DNA of 64,000 nucleotides from Mycoavidus cysteinexigens_B (GCA_031963465.1 JASSUG010000002.1:478674-542673), one strand, 5' to 3'; counted from the first letter of the stretch, positions 35,147-43,878 are shown. Notes: generated from the letters alone by a model not told the origin. Numbers and translations are program-made.

Positions 35147-35838
35147 TTCCTGCTCCTTATAAAAAATAAGACAAGAATCATTAATAGCTAAAATCAAGTA
35201 ATGTTATCAAAACCTATAATTTTTAATAAAATTAAAATGTATATTGCTCTATTTTATGCGATTTGAATTAGAAGAGGTCATCTATAATCGAAAAGGAAGT
35301 ATTCTATTCTCAGACCATGGCAAATGAAGTGCTGCCCGTAAATTCCTGCACTTTGGTACCTCTCGAGTATAGGATTTTTCCTCCGGCCACTTCATTAAAA
35401 ACTAGCACATAATATTCAATATAGGAGTTTTTGCCCCCATCCGCTAGTTTTCGTATTTTTTCTGACGAGAGGACGCTGCCGTTTGTCGCACTGAAACCAA
35501 AAGAACCATTTACGCAACTTCGCATCGCACAGTTGAAATTATTTCAAGTCAAAAATCGCTCTGATTGCAGGCCAAGGCTTTTCGATTAAAAGGCTTTACC
35601 GCTAAGAATTATTAAATTTATAAAAGCAAGTCCCAAATTCGAAGTTATCTTTTGCGTCTATGGCCTGACTATTCCGTAAGCGTCCAATCGGCGCCTTGTT
35701 TTTACCCACAACTACGGATCAGATAACGATGTGAGTAAAAACAAGGGATCCGTCGCACGCTTACTTTGCTCTTAAAAAACTGTGCATAGCAAGATCAGAG
35801 TCTGGCCGCTGACCGAATCCAAACACCACTGAGGCCCG
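35147..35838. other. 692-bp gap with a 17-bp inverted repeat
   Basis: The main structure is an inverted repeat: CCTTGTTTTTACCCACA (35694-35710) and TGTGAGTAAAAACAAGG (35730-35746), complementary at 16 of 17 positions, with a 19-base loop, about 95-145 bp beyond the stop of the second NLR-like gene. It may be a terminator-like structure or the fused ends of a small mobile element. No convincing gene is present; a 71-codon frame at 35310-35525 (minus) has no recognisable features. Confidence 0.5.
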
Positions 35839-38700
35839 CTAGCTGGCCTTATCGCTTGCCTCACGTAGCGATAACGGTTTGCCAACGCTTCCGCGCTGCT
35901 GTAACAGTTGCTTATTAATATGACTTAAGCCTTGTACGCCTTCGATTGAGATTCCTGTCACGACAAGCGCGCTATGCGTCGAACTCCAGCACAGAACCAC
36001 CTTATATTTCTCGCCTTCTTTTATCACTTCCCACCGGCGAACGGACCTGTCTGCACTGCCAACCACCAAATACTTCCCGTTGGGGGTCACTTTCCAAGCC
36101 ATACTATAAGAACTCTCACTACCACTACCTTGAATCACCTCCTGATACTGATCTGTTTCAACGTCCCACAACCGCACGGTTTGGTCCATACTGCCATAGG
36201 CGATCAGATCACCTTGTGGCGAATACGCGACCCTATCATTACCCCCATGTAAGCGGTGACGCAAAGCGCCCGTTTCAACGTCCCACACCAGCACGGCATC
36301 AGTACTCAAGCTCGAGGCGATCAGATCACCTTGCGGCGAATAATACGCCATGTGGTAATTAGCCCAGTTTATGAGGGGGACCCAACCCATTTCACCGCCC
36401 CAATTTAAGGTGTGGTGCAAAGCACCCGTTTCAACGTCCCACAGCCGCACGGTCTGGTCATCACCACCCGCGGCAAGTTGAGTTCCGTCTGGCGAATACG
36501 CCACGCTATTCACCCGGCCTGTATGGTCGCTTAAGATATAGTCGAGAGTCCCGCTTTGCACGTTCCACAGCCGCACAGTCCTGTCCCAACTACCGGAAGC
36601 GAGCTGACTACCTTGCGGCGAATACGCCACGCTCTTAACATAGTCAGTATGGCCGTTTAAGGTGTGACGCAAAGTGCCCGTTTCATCGTCCCACAGCCGC
36701 ACGGTATTGTCATAACTGCCCGAGGCAATCTGAGCGCCGTCCGGCGAATAGGCCACGCTATTAACCCAACCAGTATGTCCGCTTAAGGTGTGACGCAAAG
36801 TACCGGTTTCATCGTCCCACAGCCGCACGGTATTGTCATAACTGCCCGAGGCAATCTGAGCGCCGTCCGGCGAATACGCCACGCTACTAACCCAACTGGT
36901 ATGTCCGCTTAAGGCGTGGCTGAACGAACCGGATGGTGCATCCCACAGCCGCGCGGTCTTATCCTCACTGCCGGAGATGATTTGACCGCTTGGCGAATAT
37001 GCGACGCTCGTAACATAATGAGTATGGCCGCTTAAAGTGTGGCACAAAGTGCCCGTCTTAACGTCCCATAGCTGCACAGTATTGCCCATATTGCCCGAAG
37101 CGATCTGGTCGCCTTGCGGCGAATACGCGATGCTCAAAGCAGTACCCTGGCCGCTTAAAATGTGACGCAAAGCGCCCGTTTCAACGTCCCACAGCCGCAC
37201 GGTATTGTCATGACTACCCGAGGCAATTTGATCACCTTTCGGCGAATACGCGATGCTCGTAACATAATGAGTATGGCCACTTAAAATGTAGCGTAAAGCA
37301 CCCGTCTTAAGGTTCCACACCCGCACGGTCTGGTCATCACCGCCCGCGGCAAGTTGAGCCCCGTCCGGCGAATACGCAACGCTATCCAGCCTGCCTGTAC
37401 TGTCGCTTAAGACATGGCTGAGAGCCCCGGTTTGAACGTCCCACAGCCGCACGGTTCGGTCATCACTGCCCGAGGCAAGTTGAGCCCCGTCCGGCGAATA
37501 CGCCACGCTCCTAACAGAGCCAGTATGGCCACTTAAGGTATGGAGCAAAGCGCCCGTTTCAACGTCCCACAACCGCACGGTCTGGTCATAATGGCCGGAG
37601 GCGATCTGCTGGCCGTTAGGCGAATACGCGATGCTATCAACCCAAATACCACCTTCGCTTAGGGTGTAAATTTTTTCCCAGCTCGAGGTTGCATACAGGC
37701 CAATCCTACCGCTCTCGAGAGCCACGGCACAAATTTTTCCATCCGGTGAATAAGCGCAGGACTTTACTGAGCTTTCCTCTTGGAGAAAAGGCCATTCACC
37801 AAACTGCACGCCTGCCATCTGCGCGCCATCTAAACGTGCTTGGCGCAGCCATGCTTGACGAAGCTGGACCTTTCTTAAATCCGCTCCCTGCAATTCCGCG
37901 GAATCAAACACGCCGCCGCTCAGATCTGCACCCGGTATTTGAATCCCTCTCAAATCCGCGCTATTAAACTGCACCCCTGCCCTAACCAGGATCGTGATTG
38001 CATTTGCCGCTACCTGGCGTACAGTTTTATCGGTTTTGGAGCGCTCGATAATCGATAACAGCTGTTTCTTAAATAGGGGCTCTTGCGCAACGCGGTCGGT
38101 TAACAAGCGCACAATGCCAAGATCGCCAACCCAATCCTTTGGGGCTAATGATATGTCTCGCAGCATTCTGCGGGGCAGAACAGATTCGTTTTCAAAACTA
38201 TAGACTGAAGCAGCGCTACCACGACGGGGGCGAGTGCTTGGCTCCATCAACACATCGAAAGAATCGAAAAGCGCCCGCGCCACAAAATATTCCACCAGCG
38301 ATTTATGAATAAACCGGTATTGATTGCCACTTCGCATCAGCGGCCAGGCTTCTCGCAGAAGTTGCTGCTTGGCTTCGCTTCCCAAAAAAGACTCTTTCCA
38401 ATTTCCCTCGTCTTTGAACAATGAATACTCGACAGCCGGTTTACCCGCATTTTTTGTGTAAAGATGCACCGCTAACTCTCTTACAAATCTGATGCCGTGC
38501 TGGACAAAACCATCATCGCACAGCTCTCTAAAGATCTCTTTTTTGATCCCCGTTAAATCCTGTGCGCTTAAGCGCTGCTGGTTGCGCTCGAACCAACTTC
38601 TTACGAACTGGTCATACAGGTCTAGGCGTAACTGGACGGCACTTCGCGCTTTCCCTTCGTTTTCCAGGTAAGGCAAGGCTTCCAGCACTACTCGCAGCAA
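35839..38700 (-). CDS. NLR-like gene 2, C-terminal part (pentapeptide and 14 WD40 repeats), split by frameshift
   Basis: A 953-codon frame that continues the gene starting at 40910. It begins inside the NACHT-associated helical region (LRVVLEALPYLENEGKARSA), aligned without gap to the intact paralogue at 28707-33707. The first codon is TTG and no ribosome binding site is evident, so it is probably not an independent gene. It carries pentapeptide-type repeats (ADLRGIQIPGADL, LQGADLRKVQL) and 14 WD40 units with the frame VAYSPDGAQIASGS and TVRLWDVETGAL. Units differ mainly at the same surface positions as in the paralogue. It ends with a short Ser/Leu-rich tail unlike the other copy. Confidence 0.75.
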   Translation of the reverse strand: MLRVVLEALPYLENEGKARSAVQLRLDLYDQFVRSWFERNQQRLSAQDLTGIKKEIFRELCDDGFVQHGIRFVRELAVHLYTKNAGKPAVEYSLFKDEGNWKESFLGSEAKQQLLREAWPLMRSGNQYRFIHKSLVEYFVARALFDSFDVLMEPSTRPRRGSAASVYSFENESVLPRRMLRDISLAPKDWVGDLGIVRLLTDRVAQEPLFKKQLLSIIERSKTDKTVRQVAANAITILVRAGVQFNSADLRGIQIPGADLSGGVFDSAELQGADLRKVQLRQAWLRQARLDGAQMAGVQFGEWPFLQEESSVKSCAYSPDGKICAVALESGRIGLYATSSWEKIYTLSEGGIWVDSIAYSPNGQQIASGHYDQTVRLWDVETGALLHTLSGHTGSVRSVAYSPDGAQLASGSDDRTVRLWDVQTGALSHVLSDSTGRLDSVAYSPDGAQLAAGGDDQTVRVWNLKTGALRYILSGHTHYVTSIAYSPKGDQIASGSHDNTVRLWDVETGALRHILSGQGTALSIAYSPQGDQIASGNMGNTVQLWDVKTGTLCHTLSGHTHYVTSVAYSPSGQIISGSEDKTARLWDAPSGSFSHALSGHTSWVSSVAYSPDGAQIASGSYDNTVRLWDDETGTLRHTLSGHTGWVNSVAYSPDGAQIASGSYDNTVRLWDDETGTLRHTLNGHTDYVKSVAYSPQGSQLASGSWDRTVRLWNVQSGTLDYILSDHTGRVNSVAYSPDGTQLAAGGDDQTVRLWDVETGALHHTLNWGGEMGWVPLINWANYHMAYYSPQGDLIASSLSTDAVLVWDVETGALRHRLHGGNDRVAYSPQGDLIAYGSMDQTVRLWDVETDQYQEVIQGSGSESSYSMAWKVTPNGKYLVVGSADRSVRRWEVIKEGEKYKVVLCWSSTHSALVVTGISIEGVQGLSHINKQLLQQRGSVGKPLSLREASDKAS
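36020..37770 (-). repeat. WD40 repeat array of NLR-like gene 2 (14 units)
   Basis: Tandem 126-bp units. Two neighbours, 36661-36786 and 36787-36912, differ at only about six positions by my count, showing a recent duplication. Variable residues cluster after GHT (SW, GW, DY, HY, GR, GS) and before D-TVRLW. Outer boundaries are approximate. Confidence 0.85.
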
Positions 38701-40910
38701 AAATGGATTCTGACCAAAACTTTTAAATGCGGTTGGTCGAGGGCTTCTTTATATCGCTGCAGCGCCCCGCCCAGCCGGTTGTACTCTACATATTTGTCTA
38801 GATACTGATTGCGCTCTTCCTCTGAAAACGGCTCGATCGCGATTTCTTGAAACGCCGTGTCTTTGCCCTGCAGATTCGGCTTTGGTTGAAAACGGCTTCG
38901 ATAGTCTTGGCCCAGATATTCACTGCGGCAACTGATGACCATTTGACCCTGCCAGCTACCGGGCTGGTTGATCGAATTGCTCAGATACAGATTCTGCGTT
39001 TGCCGTATCTCATCATAGCCGTCCAAAATAAACACGAACTTTTGTTTTTCTTTTTTTAATTTCTGAATCTGAAATTCTGACAGCCCTTTTTCCCTTAACG
39101 CTTTGGTGATTAGATTGTGTTCGGGCTTGTCAATACTCGCCAGAGAAATAAACAGCGGAATTGCATCGGCTTGTGTTTCATCGGGTTCGTTTTTATTGCC
39201 CCATAATTGCTTTTCTAGCCGGCGGTTCAAAGTTGTTTTTCCCGCCCCGGAGTCCCCAGTCAACAAGATCACTTGTTTAGCGACTTGTTTAGCGTTTAGA
39301 AACGCTTGAACTTTGGACAAGAGGGGAAAGGTCTCGATTTTTCCATCCAGACTTGCTTTGCCGCGCGGTTCAACATAGAGCTGTAGGGTTTCTTCAAACG
39401 CCTGATCTTGCTTTAGAACAGCAAAATACTGTTCCTTTAGCGCGACCTTGGGATCTGCATTGAGCATTCGCAGCTGTTGGTGTTGTTGATGCATGGTCGA
39501 GGCAAGCTGGCCGTGCAGCGCTGTCCGTATGTCGTCGAAAATGCCGTCTAATAGCTTAGCAAAGCCAAGCTCGCCAAGCGTTGAATCTTCCTTTAAACGT
39601 AAAATACAATTGCCGTATCCCTGCCAAAATTTATCCAGAAAAGTTTGTGCCTCATCGCTGTCCACTAACAGCCGCTCGATCACCTTAAACAGCACCCCGT
39701 GCCGGCTTTGATTCGGATACACCTCCCCTGCTTGGGCTTGCCCCTCCAATCGGGGAATATCCTCCATGCGAACCGTAGTCGCTGGAATAAAATGCGCCAG
39801 ACATTGATCATAGCTATTGGGGGTTAACGAAACCGGGATAATGCCGTGCCCATCTTTCAGATGTTCTTCCCGGATCTGCAGAAAAGCGATTTCCGTCAGC
39901 ACATGATGGAACCCTGCCTTATATTCTGGCTCTTGCGAAAATTTCCTGACCACCTCACGGATTGCCGAAATGCCCTTTTGTTCGCCGTCTTCGAGATAAG
40001 CCTTTCGATCTTCGCCATAGGCATCTCGAAGTTCCTGATAAAATTTTTCATAGTCCGGCCAATCTTTCAGGTACTTTCCTAATACCTCAGAACAACATAC
40101 CACGACCTTATTGACCGGTTTCACCTCTTTTATTAACTGAGCCGGCAACAAACAGAGCTGATTGGTTAAGATATCTTCTAGCTTGCCATCCTTTTTCTGA
40201 TCTTCCGAGGAACTTGCATACCTTTGCCCCGTCGGCATTTGATCCGAAAACAGATTCACGCCTCGGATTTCAAATAACTTCTCGATTAAATATTTAGACG
40301 TCTTGACCTCGGCCTTTCCATAAGCTGGATTGTCGTGCGCATACACCAGAAAAAGGCTCGGTTTATTAGACACCTCTAAGGAACTCAGCGTCATCAGCGC
40401 TTTTTCAAACAGATACTCCACCAGTTCGCTTTTTTCTTTTTTCCCCTGGGCGGACGATGCGGCCAGTTGATGCTGCAAAGGCTTTGAGGCAGGCGTCGCA
40501 TTCTGAGACAAAGCCGACCTACTTAAGTAAGTACTCTGTCCTGATGAAGGGGATTGTGAAGCTTCCGCACAATGTTGCTTAACTTCATCGTGTCCCCATT
40601 TTTCAGCCTTAAGATAGCTGGACTTTGCCTTGTCGGGCGAATTTAAGCGATCTAATACTTCCCCACGTTCGAAATAAGCAGCGGCCATCATGGCTCGCAA
40701 TGTCTCATCTGCTAATGTTTGAGGATCTTGCGCTTTTCTCAAGGCATCTTTTGCACTCCCAAGCGACATCAGTGCGTCTTTTACTTGACCGTACAAGGTC
40801 AGAGCTACATCGAAGCGGCCATTTTCCTTCTCAGTACGAGCTTGACCTAAATAAAACTCGCCGATGCTCCGCGCGACATTTTCCGGTAACGTCGAGTAAA
40901 ATATTTTCAT
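38688..40910 (-). CDS. NLR-like gene 2, N-terminal part (SEFIR/TIR-like and NACHT), split by frameshift
   Basis: A 740-codon frame paralogous to the first half of the protein at 28707-33707: TPR-like N-terminus, SEFIR/TIR-like segment (PSLFLVYAHDNPAYGKAEVK, KVVVCCSEVLGKYLKDW), and NACHT with Walker A GDSGAGKTTLNRRL and Walker B FVFILDGYDEIRQ. It ends abnormally in LVRIHFCCE. Comparison with the intact copy shows one base missing between 38709 and 38710; restoring it gives LVSNPFLLRVVLEALPYL and a protein of about 1690 aa. The site of the usual GGAGAC ribosome binding sequence reads AAAGAC. Both facts point to decay. Sequencing error or phase variation cannot be excluded. Confidence 0.8.
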   Translation of the reverse strand: MKIFYSTLPENVARSIGEFYLGQARTEKENGRFDVALTLYGQVKDALMSLGSAKDALRKAQDPQTLADETLRAMMAAAYFERGEVLDRLNSPDKAKSSYLKAEKWGHDEVKQHCAEASQSPSSGQSTYLSRSALSQNATPASKPLQHQLAASSAQGKKEKSELVEYLFEKALMTLSSLEVSNKPSLFLVYAHDNPAYGKAEVKTSKYLIEKLFEIRGVNLFSDQMPTGQRYASSSEDQKKDGKLEDILTNQLCLLPAQLIKEVKPVNKVVVCCSEVLGKYLKDWPDYEKFYQELRDAYGEDRKAYLEDGEQKGISAIREVVRKFSQEPEYKAGFHHVLTEIAFLQIREEHLKDGHGIIPVSLTPNSYDQCLAHFIPATTVRMEDIPRLEGQAQAGEVYPNQSRHGVLFKVIERLLVDSDEAQTFLDKFWQGYGNCILRLKEDSTLGELGFAKLLDGIFDDIRTALHGQLASTMHQQHQQLRMLNADPKVALKEQYFAVLKQDQAFEETLQLYVEPRGKASLDGKIETFPLLSKVQAFLNAKQVAKQVILLTGDSGAGKTTLNRRLEKQLWGNKNEPDETQADAIPLFISLASIDKPEHNLITKALREKGLSEFQIQKLKKEKQKFVFILDGYDEIRQTQNLYLSNSINQPGSWQGQMVISCRSEYLGQDYRSRFQPKPNLQGKDTAFQEIAIEPFSEEERNQYLDKYVEYNRLGGALQRYKEALDQPHLKVLVRIHFCCE

Positions 40911-41319
40911 ATTTAGTCTTTATTTTCTTTGATTGGTATTAATTAGATCAGAGCTACTTGAGTGCACGCTGACCTTGTTTATGTTTAACGTATCCCTGCT
41001 GCATGCCGCTCCTCGGATGGGGAGCGCCTGTTATCGGCATGAAATAACGAGCGAGGACCACGTTGAATGACTGACAGCGCTACAAGAGCTTAAGGGAAGC
41101 GTCATTGTATCGGGTAACTATCAGGTCAGATCGCGACGAGTACAGCTATTTTTTGAGTCCCAACAAGCCAAGAGCATGCAATAACATTTGCCCAGCTATC
41201 GAGAAATCAATACAGTATAATATTTGATCGTCCAAGGATAGAGTTAGAAGCATCATCTCTCATCCGCCTTTTTACACCAAAAAACAGCGCTCACAAAAAT
41301 ATTCTTTTGGCCTAATTTA
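40911..41319. other. 409-bp gap with the duplicated leader of NLR-like gene 2 and the permease promoter
   Basis: Bases 40911-40970 match the leader of NLR-like gene 1 (common elements on the minus strand: AATCAAAGAAAAT, then AGACTAAA before the ATG, and AGCTACT-GAG-GCAC further out). A TATAAT at about 41216 could serve the permease gene, but no well-spaced -35 box is visible. A small hairpin (CGCTCC/GGAGCG) lies near 41007-41026. No gene seen. Confidence 0.45.
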
Positions 41320-42831
41320 ATGACAACTTTATGGAATAAAAAGTCGATCGCCATGTTAGAGGCTGAAGCAGCCTTGGGTGACGACAACGCAGTAAGTGGC
41401 AGCTCGCATTATCCAAAACGAGCTTTATCTGGCTTCGATTTAACCATGCTCGGTATTGGCTGCATTGTCGGCGCCGGCATTTTTGTATTGACAGGTCATG
41501 CAGCGGCAGCGCATGCTGGGCCGGCGATCATGTTGTCTTTTATTTTAGGGGCAATCGTCTGCGCTTTTTCTGGCCTGTGCTATGCAGAAATGGCTTCAAC
41601 GGTACCTGTGGCAGGCAGCGCTTATACCTATGCCTACGCCACCATGGGTGAATTTATCGCCTGGCTCATCGGCTGGGATCTGATCCTTGAATATTGTTTA
41701 GGCGCGACTACCGTAGCCATTGGCTGGTCAGGTTATGTCGTAGGGTTTCTGCATTCACTGGGCATTCATATTCCTGATATATTAGCGCGAGCGCCGCTCG
41801 CCTTCGATAGTGCAACCGGCTGGACACATACTGGCGCACTGATCAACTTGCCCGCCATTCTGGTCGTCGCGCTGATGACACTCCTACTCATTTTTGGCAT
41901 TCGAGAGTCGGCACGGGTCAATAGTCTGATGGTGGTGGTGAAGGTAGCCATTATTCTCGCCTTTATCGTGGCGGGCTTTGCCTTGGTCGATACCGCAAAC
42001 TGGATAACGCCCGCTAACCCTAATGGTGATTTCATGCCGCCGAATAGCGGCCAAGCAGGAGAGTTTGGTTGGAGCGGTATGCTACGCGGTGCCGCCGTGG
42101 TATTTTTTGCTTACATTGGTTTTGATTCGGTTTCCTGTGTTGCGCAGGAGACCAAAAATCCACGCCGTAATCTGCCGCTTGGACTGCTGACTTCGCTCGT
42201 CATCTGTACCACACTCTATGTACTGGTCGCTTATGTTCTGACCGGGGTAGTCCGCTATGACCAATTAAGTGTGCCTGATCCAATTGCTGTAGGGATTGAT
42301 GCGCTGGGTATGCCATGGTTATCGCCACTGGTCAAACTCGGCGCGATTTTTGGATTGACCTCAGTGCTCTTAGTTTTACTGATGAGTCAACCGCGGATTT
42401 TTCAAACGATCGCAAAAGATGGCTTACTGCCAAGCTTTGCGAAGAAAATCCATCCGCGTTTCCATACTCCCTATATCACAACGCTGATCACCGGCGCAGT
42501 GGTCATGACGCTAGCTGGCCTACTGCCGATTAATTTAGTGAGTGAATTAGTGAGTATTGGCACGCTATTTGCTTTTCTAATTGTCTGTGTCGGCGTGCTC
42601 GTACTGCGCATCACCCAGCCAGAACTTAAACGTGTATTTAAAACCCCAGCCGTTTATCTAGTAGCGCCAGGTGGAGCATTGGCCGCGCTATTTTTAATGG
42701 CGGGTTTGCCAGCGGATACCTGGATGCGGCTATTTATCTGGATGGCGTTGGGGCTCATCATCTATTTTAGTTATGGTAAGCGCAATAGTGTTCTGCGTCG
42801 CCGTTTGGAAAATAAACCCATAGAAGATTAG
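41320..42831 (+). CDS. APC-family amino acid permease (CAT/YfnA-like)
   Basis: A 503-aa inner-membrane amino acid transporter with about 12 hydrophobic segments. The N-terminal LSGFDLTMLGIGCIVGAGIF holds the GxGxGAGIF-type motif of TM1 in the APC superfamily, followed by HAGPAIMLSFILGAIVCAFS and YAEMASTVPVAGSAYTYAYA. FFAYIGFDSVSCVAQETKNP is the conserved TM6-TM7 stretch. It is closest to the cationic amino acid transporter subgroup, but substrate specificity is not readable. The Shine-Dalgarno is weak. It is convergent with ubiX. Confidence 0.9.
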   Translation: MTTLWNKKSIAMLEAEAALGDDNAVSGSSHYPKRALSGFDLTMLGIGCIVGAGIFVLTGHAAAAHAGPAIMLSFILGAIVCAFSGLCYAEMASTVPVAGSAYTYAYATMGEFIAWLIGWDLILEYCLGATTVAIGWSGYVVGFLHSLGIHIPDILARAPLAFDSATGWTHTGALINLPAILVVALMTLLLIFGIRESARVNSLMVVVKVAIILAFIVAGFALVDTANWITPANPNGDFMPPNSGQAGEFGWSGMLRGAAVVFFAYIGFDSVSCVAQETKNPRRNLPLGLLTSLVICTTLYVLVAYVLTGVVRYDQLSVPDPIAVGIDALGMPWLSPLVKLGAIFGLTSVLLVLLMSQPRIFQTIAKDGLLPSFAKKIHPRFHTPYITTLITGAVVMTLAGLLPINLVSELVSIGTLFAFLIVCVGVLVLRITQPELKRVFKTPAVYLVAPGGALAALFLMAGLPADTWMRLFIWMALGLIIYFSYGKRNSVLRRRLENKPIED

Positions 42832-42856
42832 ACTCAATCTAAGCCAATACAACGTA

Positions 42857-42878
42857 CGGCAGCCTGTTAAGGCTGCCG
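42857..42878. terminator. Hairpin between convergent permease and ubiX genes
   Basis: CGGCAGCCT (42857-42865) and AGGCTGCCG (42870-42878) form a perfect 9-bp stem with a GTTA loop. No T tract follows on either strand, so efficiency as a Rho-independent terminator is doubtful; the position between converging genes is the main support. Confidence 0.4.
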
Positions 42879-42961
42879 AAAACGCTAACCACATATCGAC
42901 CTCTTCCCCGTCAAGAGTACCTCCAGGGGTGCTGAGTTTTATTGAAAAATTCGGATAGGTA

Positions 42962-43561
42962 TTATGCGTTGCGTATGCCAGACCAGCTTGGGGCTAGCGT
43001 TGACTCAAAGCCCAGTAAACTGAGTACCCGTCCAACGGTATGGTCAACCATTTCATCAAGCGTAGTGGGCTTATTGTAGAGTGCTGGCAGTGGCGGAAAA
43101 ATCACGCCACCCATTTCAGTGACTGCCGTCATATTACGTAGGTGCGCCAAATTGAATGGTGCTTCGCGCACCAGTAACAAGAGACGACGGCGCTCTTTCA
43201 GGGTCACGTCAGCTGCGCGGGTAATTAAATTATCGGAAAAACCATGAGCAATGCTTGCCAACGTTTTCATTGAACACGGTGCAACAATCATGCCTTCTGT
43301 CGCAAATGATCCGCTCGCGATACTGGCACCCACATCACGTATATTATGAACCACATCAGCCAGCGCGTTTAAATCAGGTTTGGTCAGTTCTAATTCATGC
43401 GTAATGCTCAGCCAGCCTGCGTTGGACACAATCAAATGCGTTTGGACGCCGCCAATACGACGTATTGTTTGGAGAATACGTACGCCATAGAGCGCCCCCG
43501 TAGCCCCTGTTATGGCGACCACTAGGCGGCGCGGCCTAGCGTTAGATGCTGTATTTAGCAC
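42962..43561 (-). CDS. ubiX: Flavin prenyltransferase
   Basis: Makes prenylated FMN, the cofactor of the UbiD decarboxylase in ubiquinone synthesis. The 199-aa protein shows VVAITGATGALYGVRIL at the N-terminus, SIASGSFATEGMIVAPCSMKT in the middle (the SGSF-TxGMvvaPCSmkT signature) and LTLKERRRLLLLVREAPFN-like sequence in the C-terminal half. It follows grxD by 5 bp on the same strand. In Burkholderia grxD-ubiX normally follow prfA-prmC; here they are separated and inverted. Confidence 0.95.
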   Translation of the reverse strand: MLNTASNARPRRLVVAITGATGALYGVRILQTIRRIGGVQTHLIVSNAGWLSITHELELTKPDLNALADVVHNIRDVGASIASGSFATEGMIVAPCSMKTLASIAHGFSDNLITRAADVTLKERRRLLLLVREAPFNLAHLRNMTAVTEMGGVIFPPLPALYNKPTTLDEMVDHTVGRVLSLLGFESTLAPSWSGIRNA

Positions 43562-43566
43562 TAACT

Positions 43567-43878
43567 CTATTCAGCCGTGAATAATTGTTGCAATTCACCT
43601 GACTGGTACATCTCTACCAGAATGTCCGAACCGCCAACAAATTCGCCATTGACATAAAGTTGCGGAATCGTCGGCCAAGCCGAATATTCTTTAATGCCTT
43701 GCCGAATGGCTTCGTCGCGTAAGACATCGACTGTATGTAAACGGCTAACACCGCATGCTTTAAGTATCTGTACTGCGCGACCAGAGAAGCCACACATTGG
43801 AAATTGTGCGCTACCTTTCATAAAAAGAACCACCGGATGTTCGGTGACAAGTTGTTTGATCTGCTGCTGAGTATCCAT
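43567..43878 (-). CDS. grxD: Monothiol glutaredoxin (Grx4/GrxD type)
   Basis: A 103-aa CGFS-type glutaredoxin that carries and transfers Fe-S clusters. The signature is VLFMKGSAQFPMCGFSGRAV with CGFS, followed by WPTIPQLYVNGEFVGGSDIL, the glutathione-binding part. I use the ATG at 43878 (MDTQQQIKQLV), which gives the usual family length; the frame is open upstream into the end of the SDR gene. Its neighbour ubiX is 5 bp downstream. Confidence 0.95.
   Translation of the reverse strand: MDTQQQIKQLVTEHPVVLFMKGSAQFPMCGFSGRAVQILKACGVSRLHTVDVLRDEAIRQGIKEYSAWPTIPQLYVNGEFVGGSDILVEMYQSGELQQLFTAE

Noticed and set aside
35310..35525. 71-codon minus-strand frame between the ferritin-like gene and NLR-like gene 2
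   Set aside because: No recognisable domain, no clear ribosome binding site, and low-complexity composition; not supported as a gene.
29010..37770. Regularly spaced repeats that could suggest a CRISPR array
   Set aside because: The period is ~126 bp, in frame, and encodes WD40 units inside long open frames; there are no short identical repeats with unique spacers.
42857..42878. Strong bidirectional Rho-independent terminator
   Set aside because: The stem is perfect but no T tract follows on either strand, so it is listed only with low confidence.
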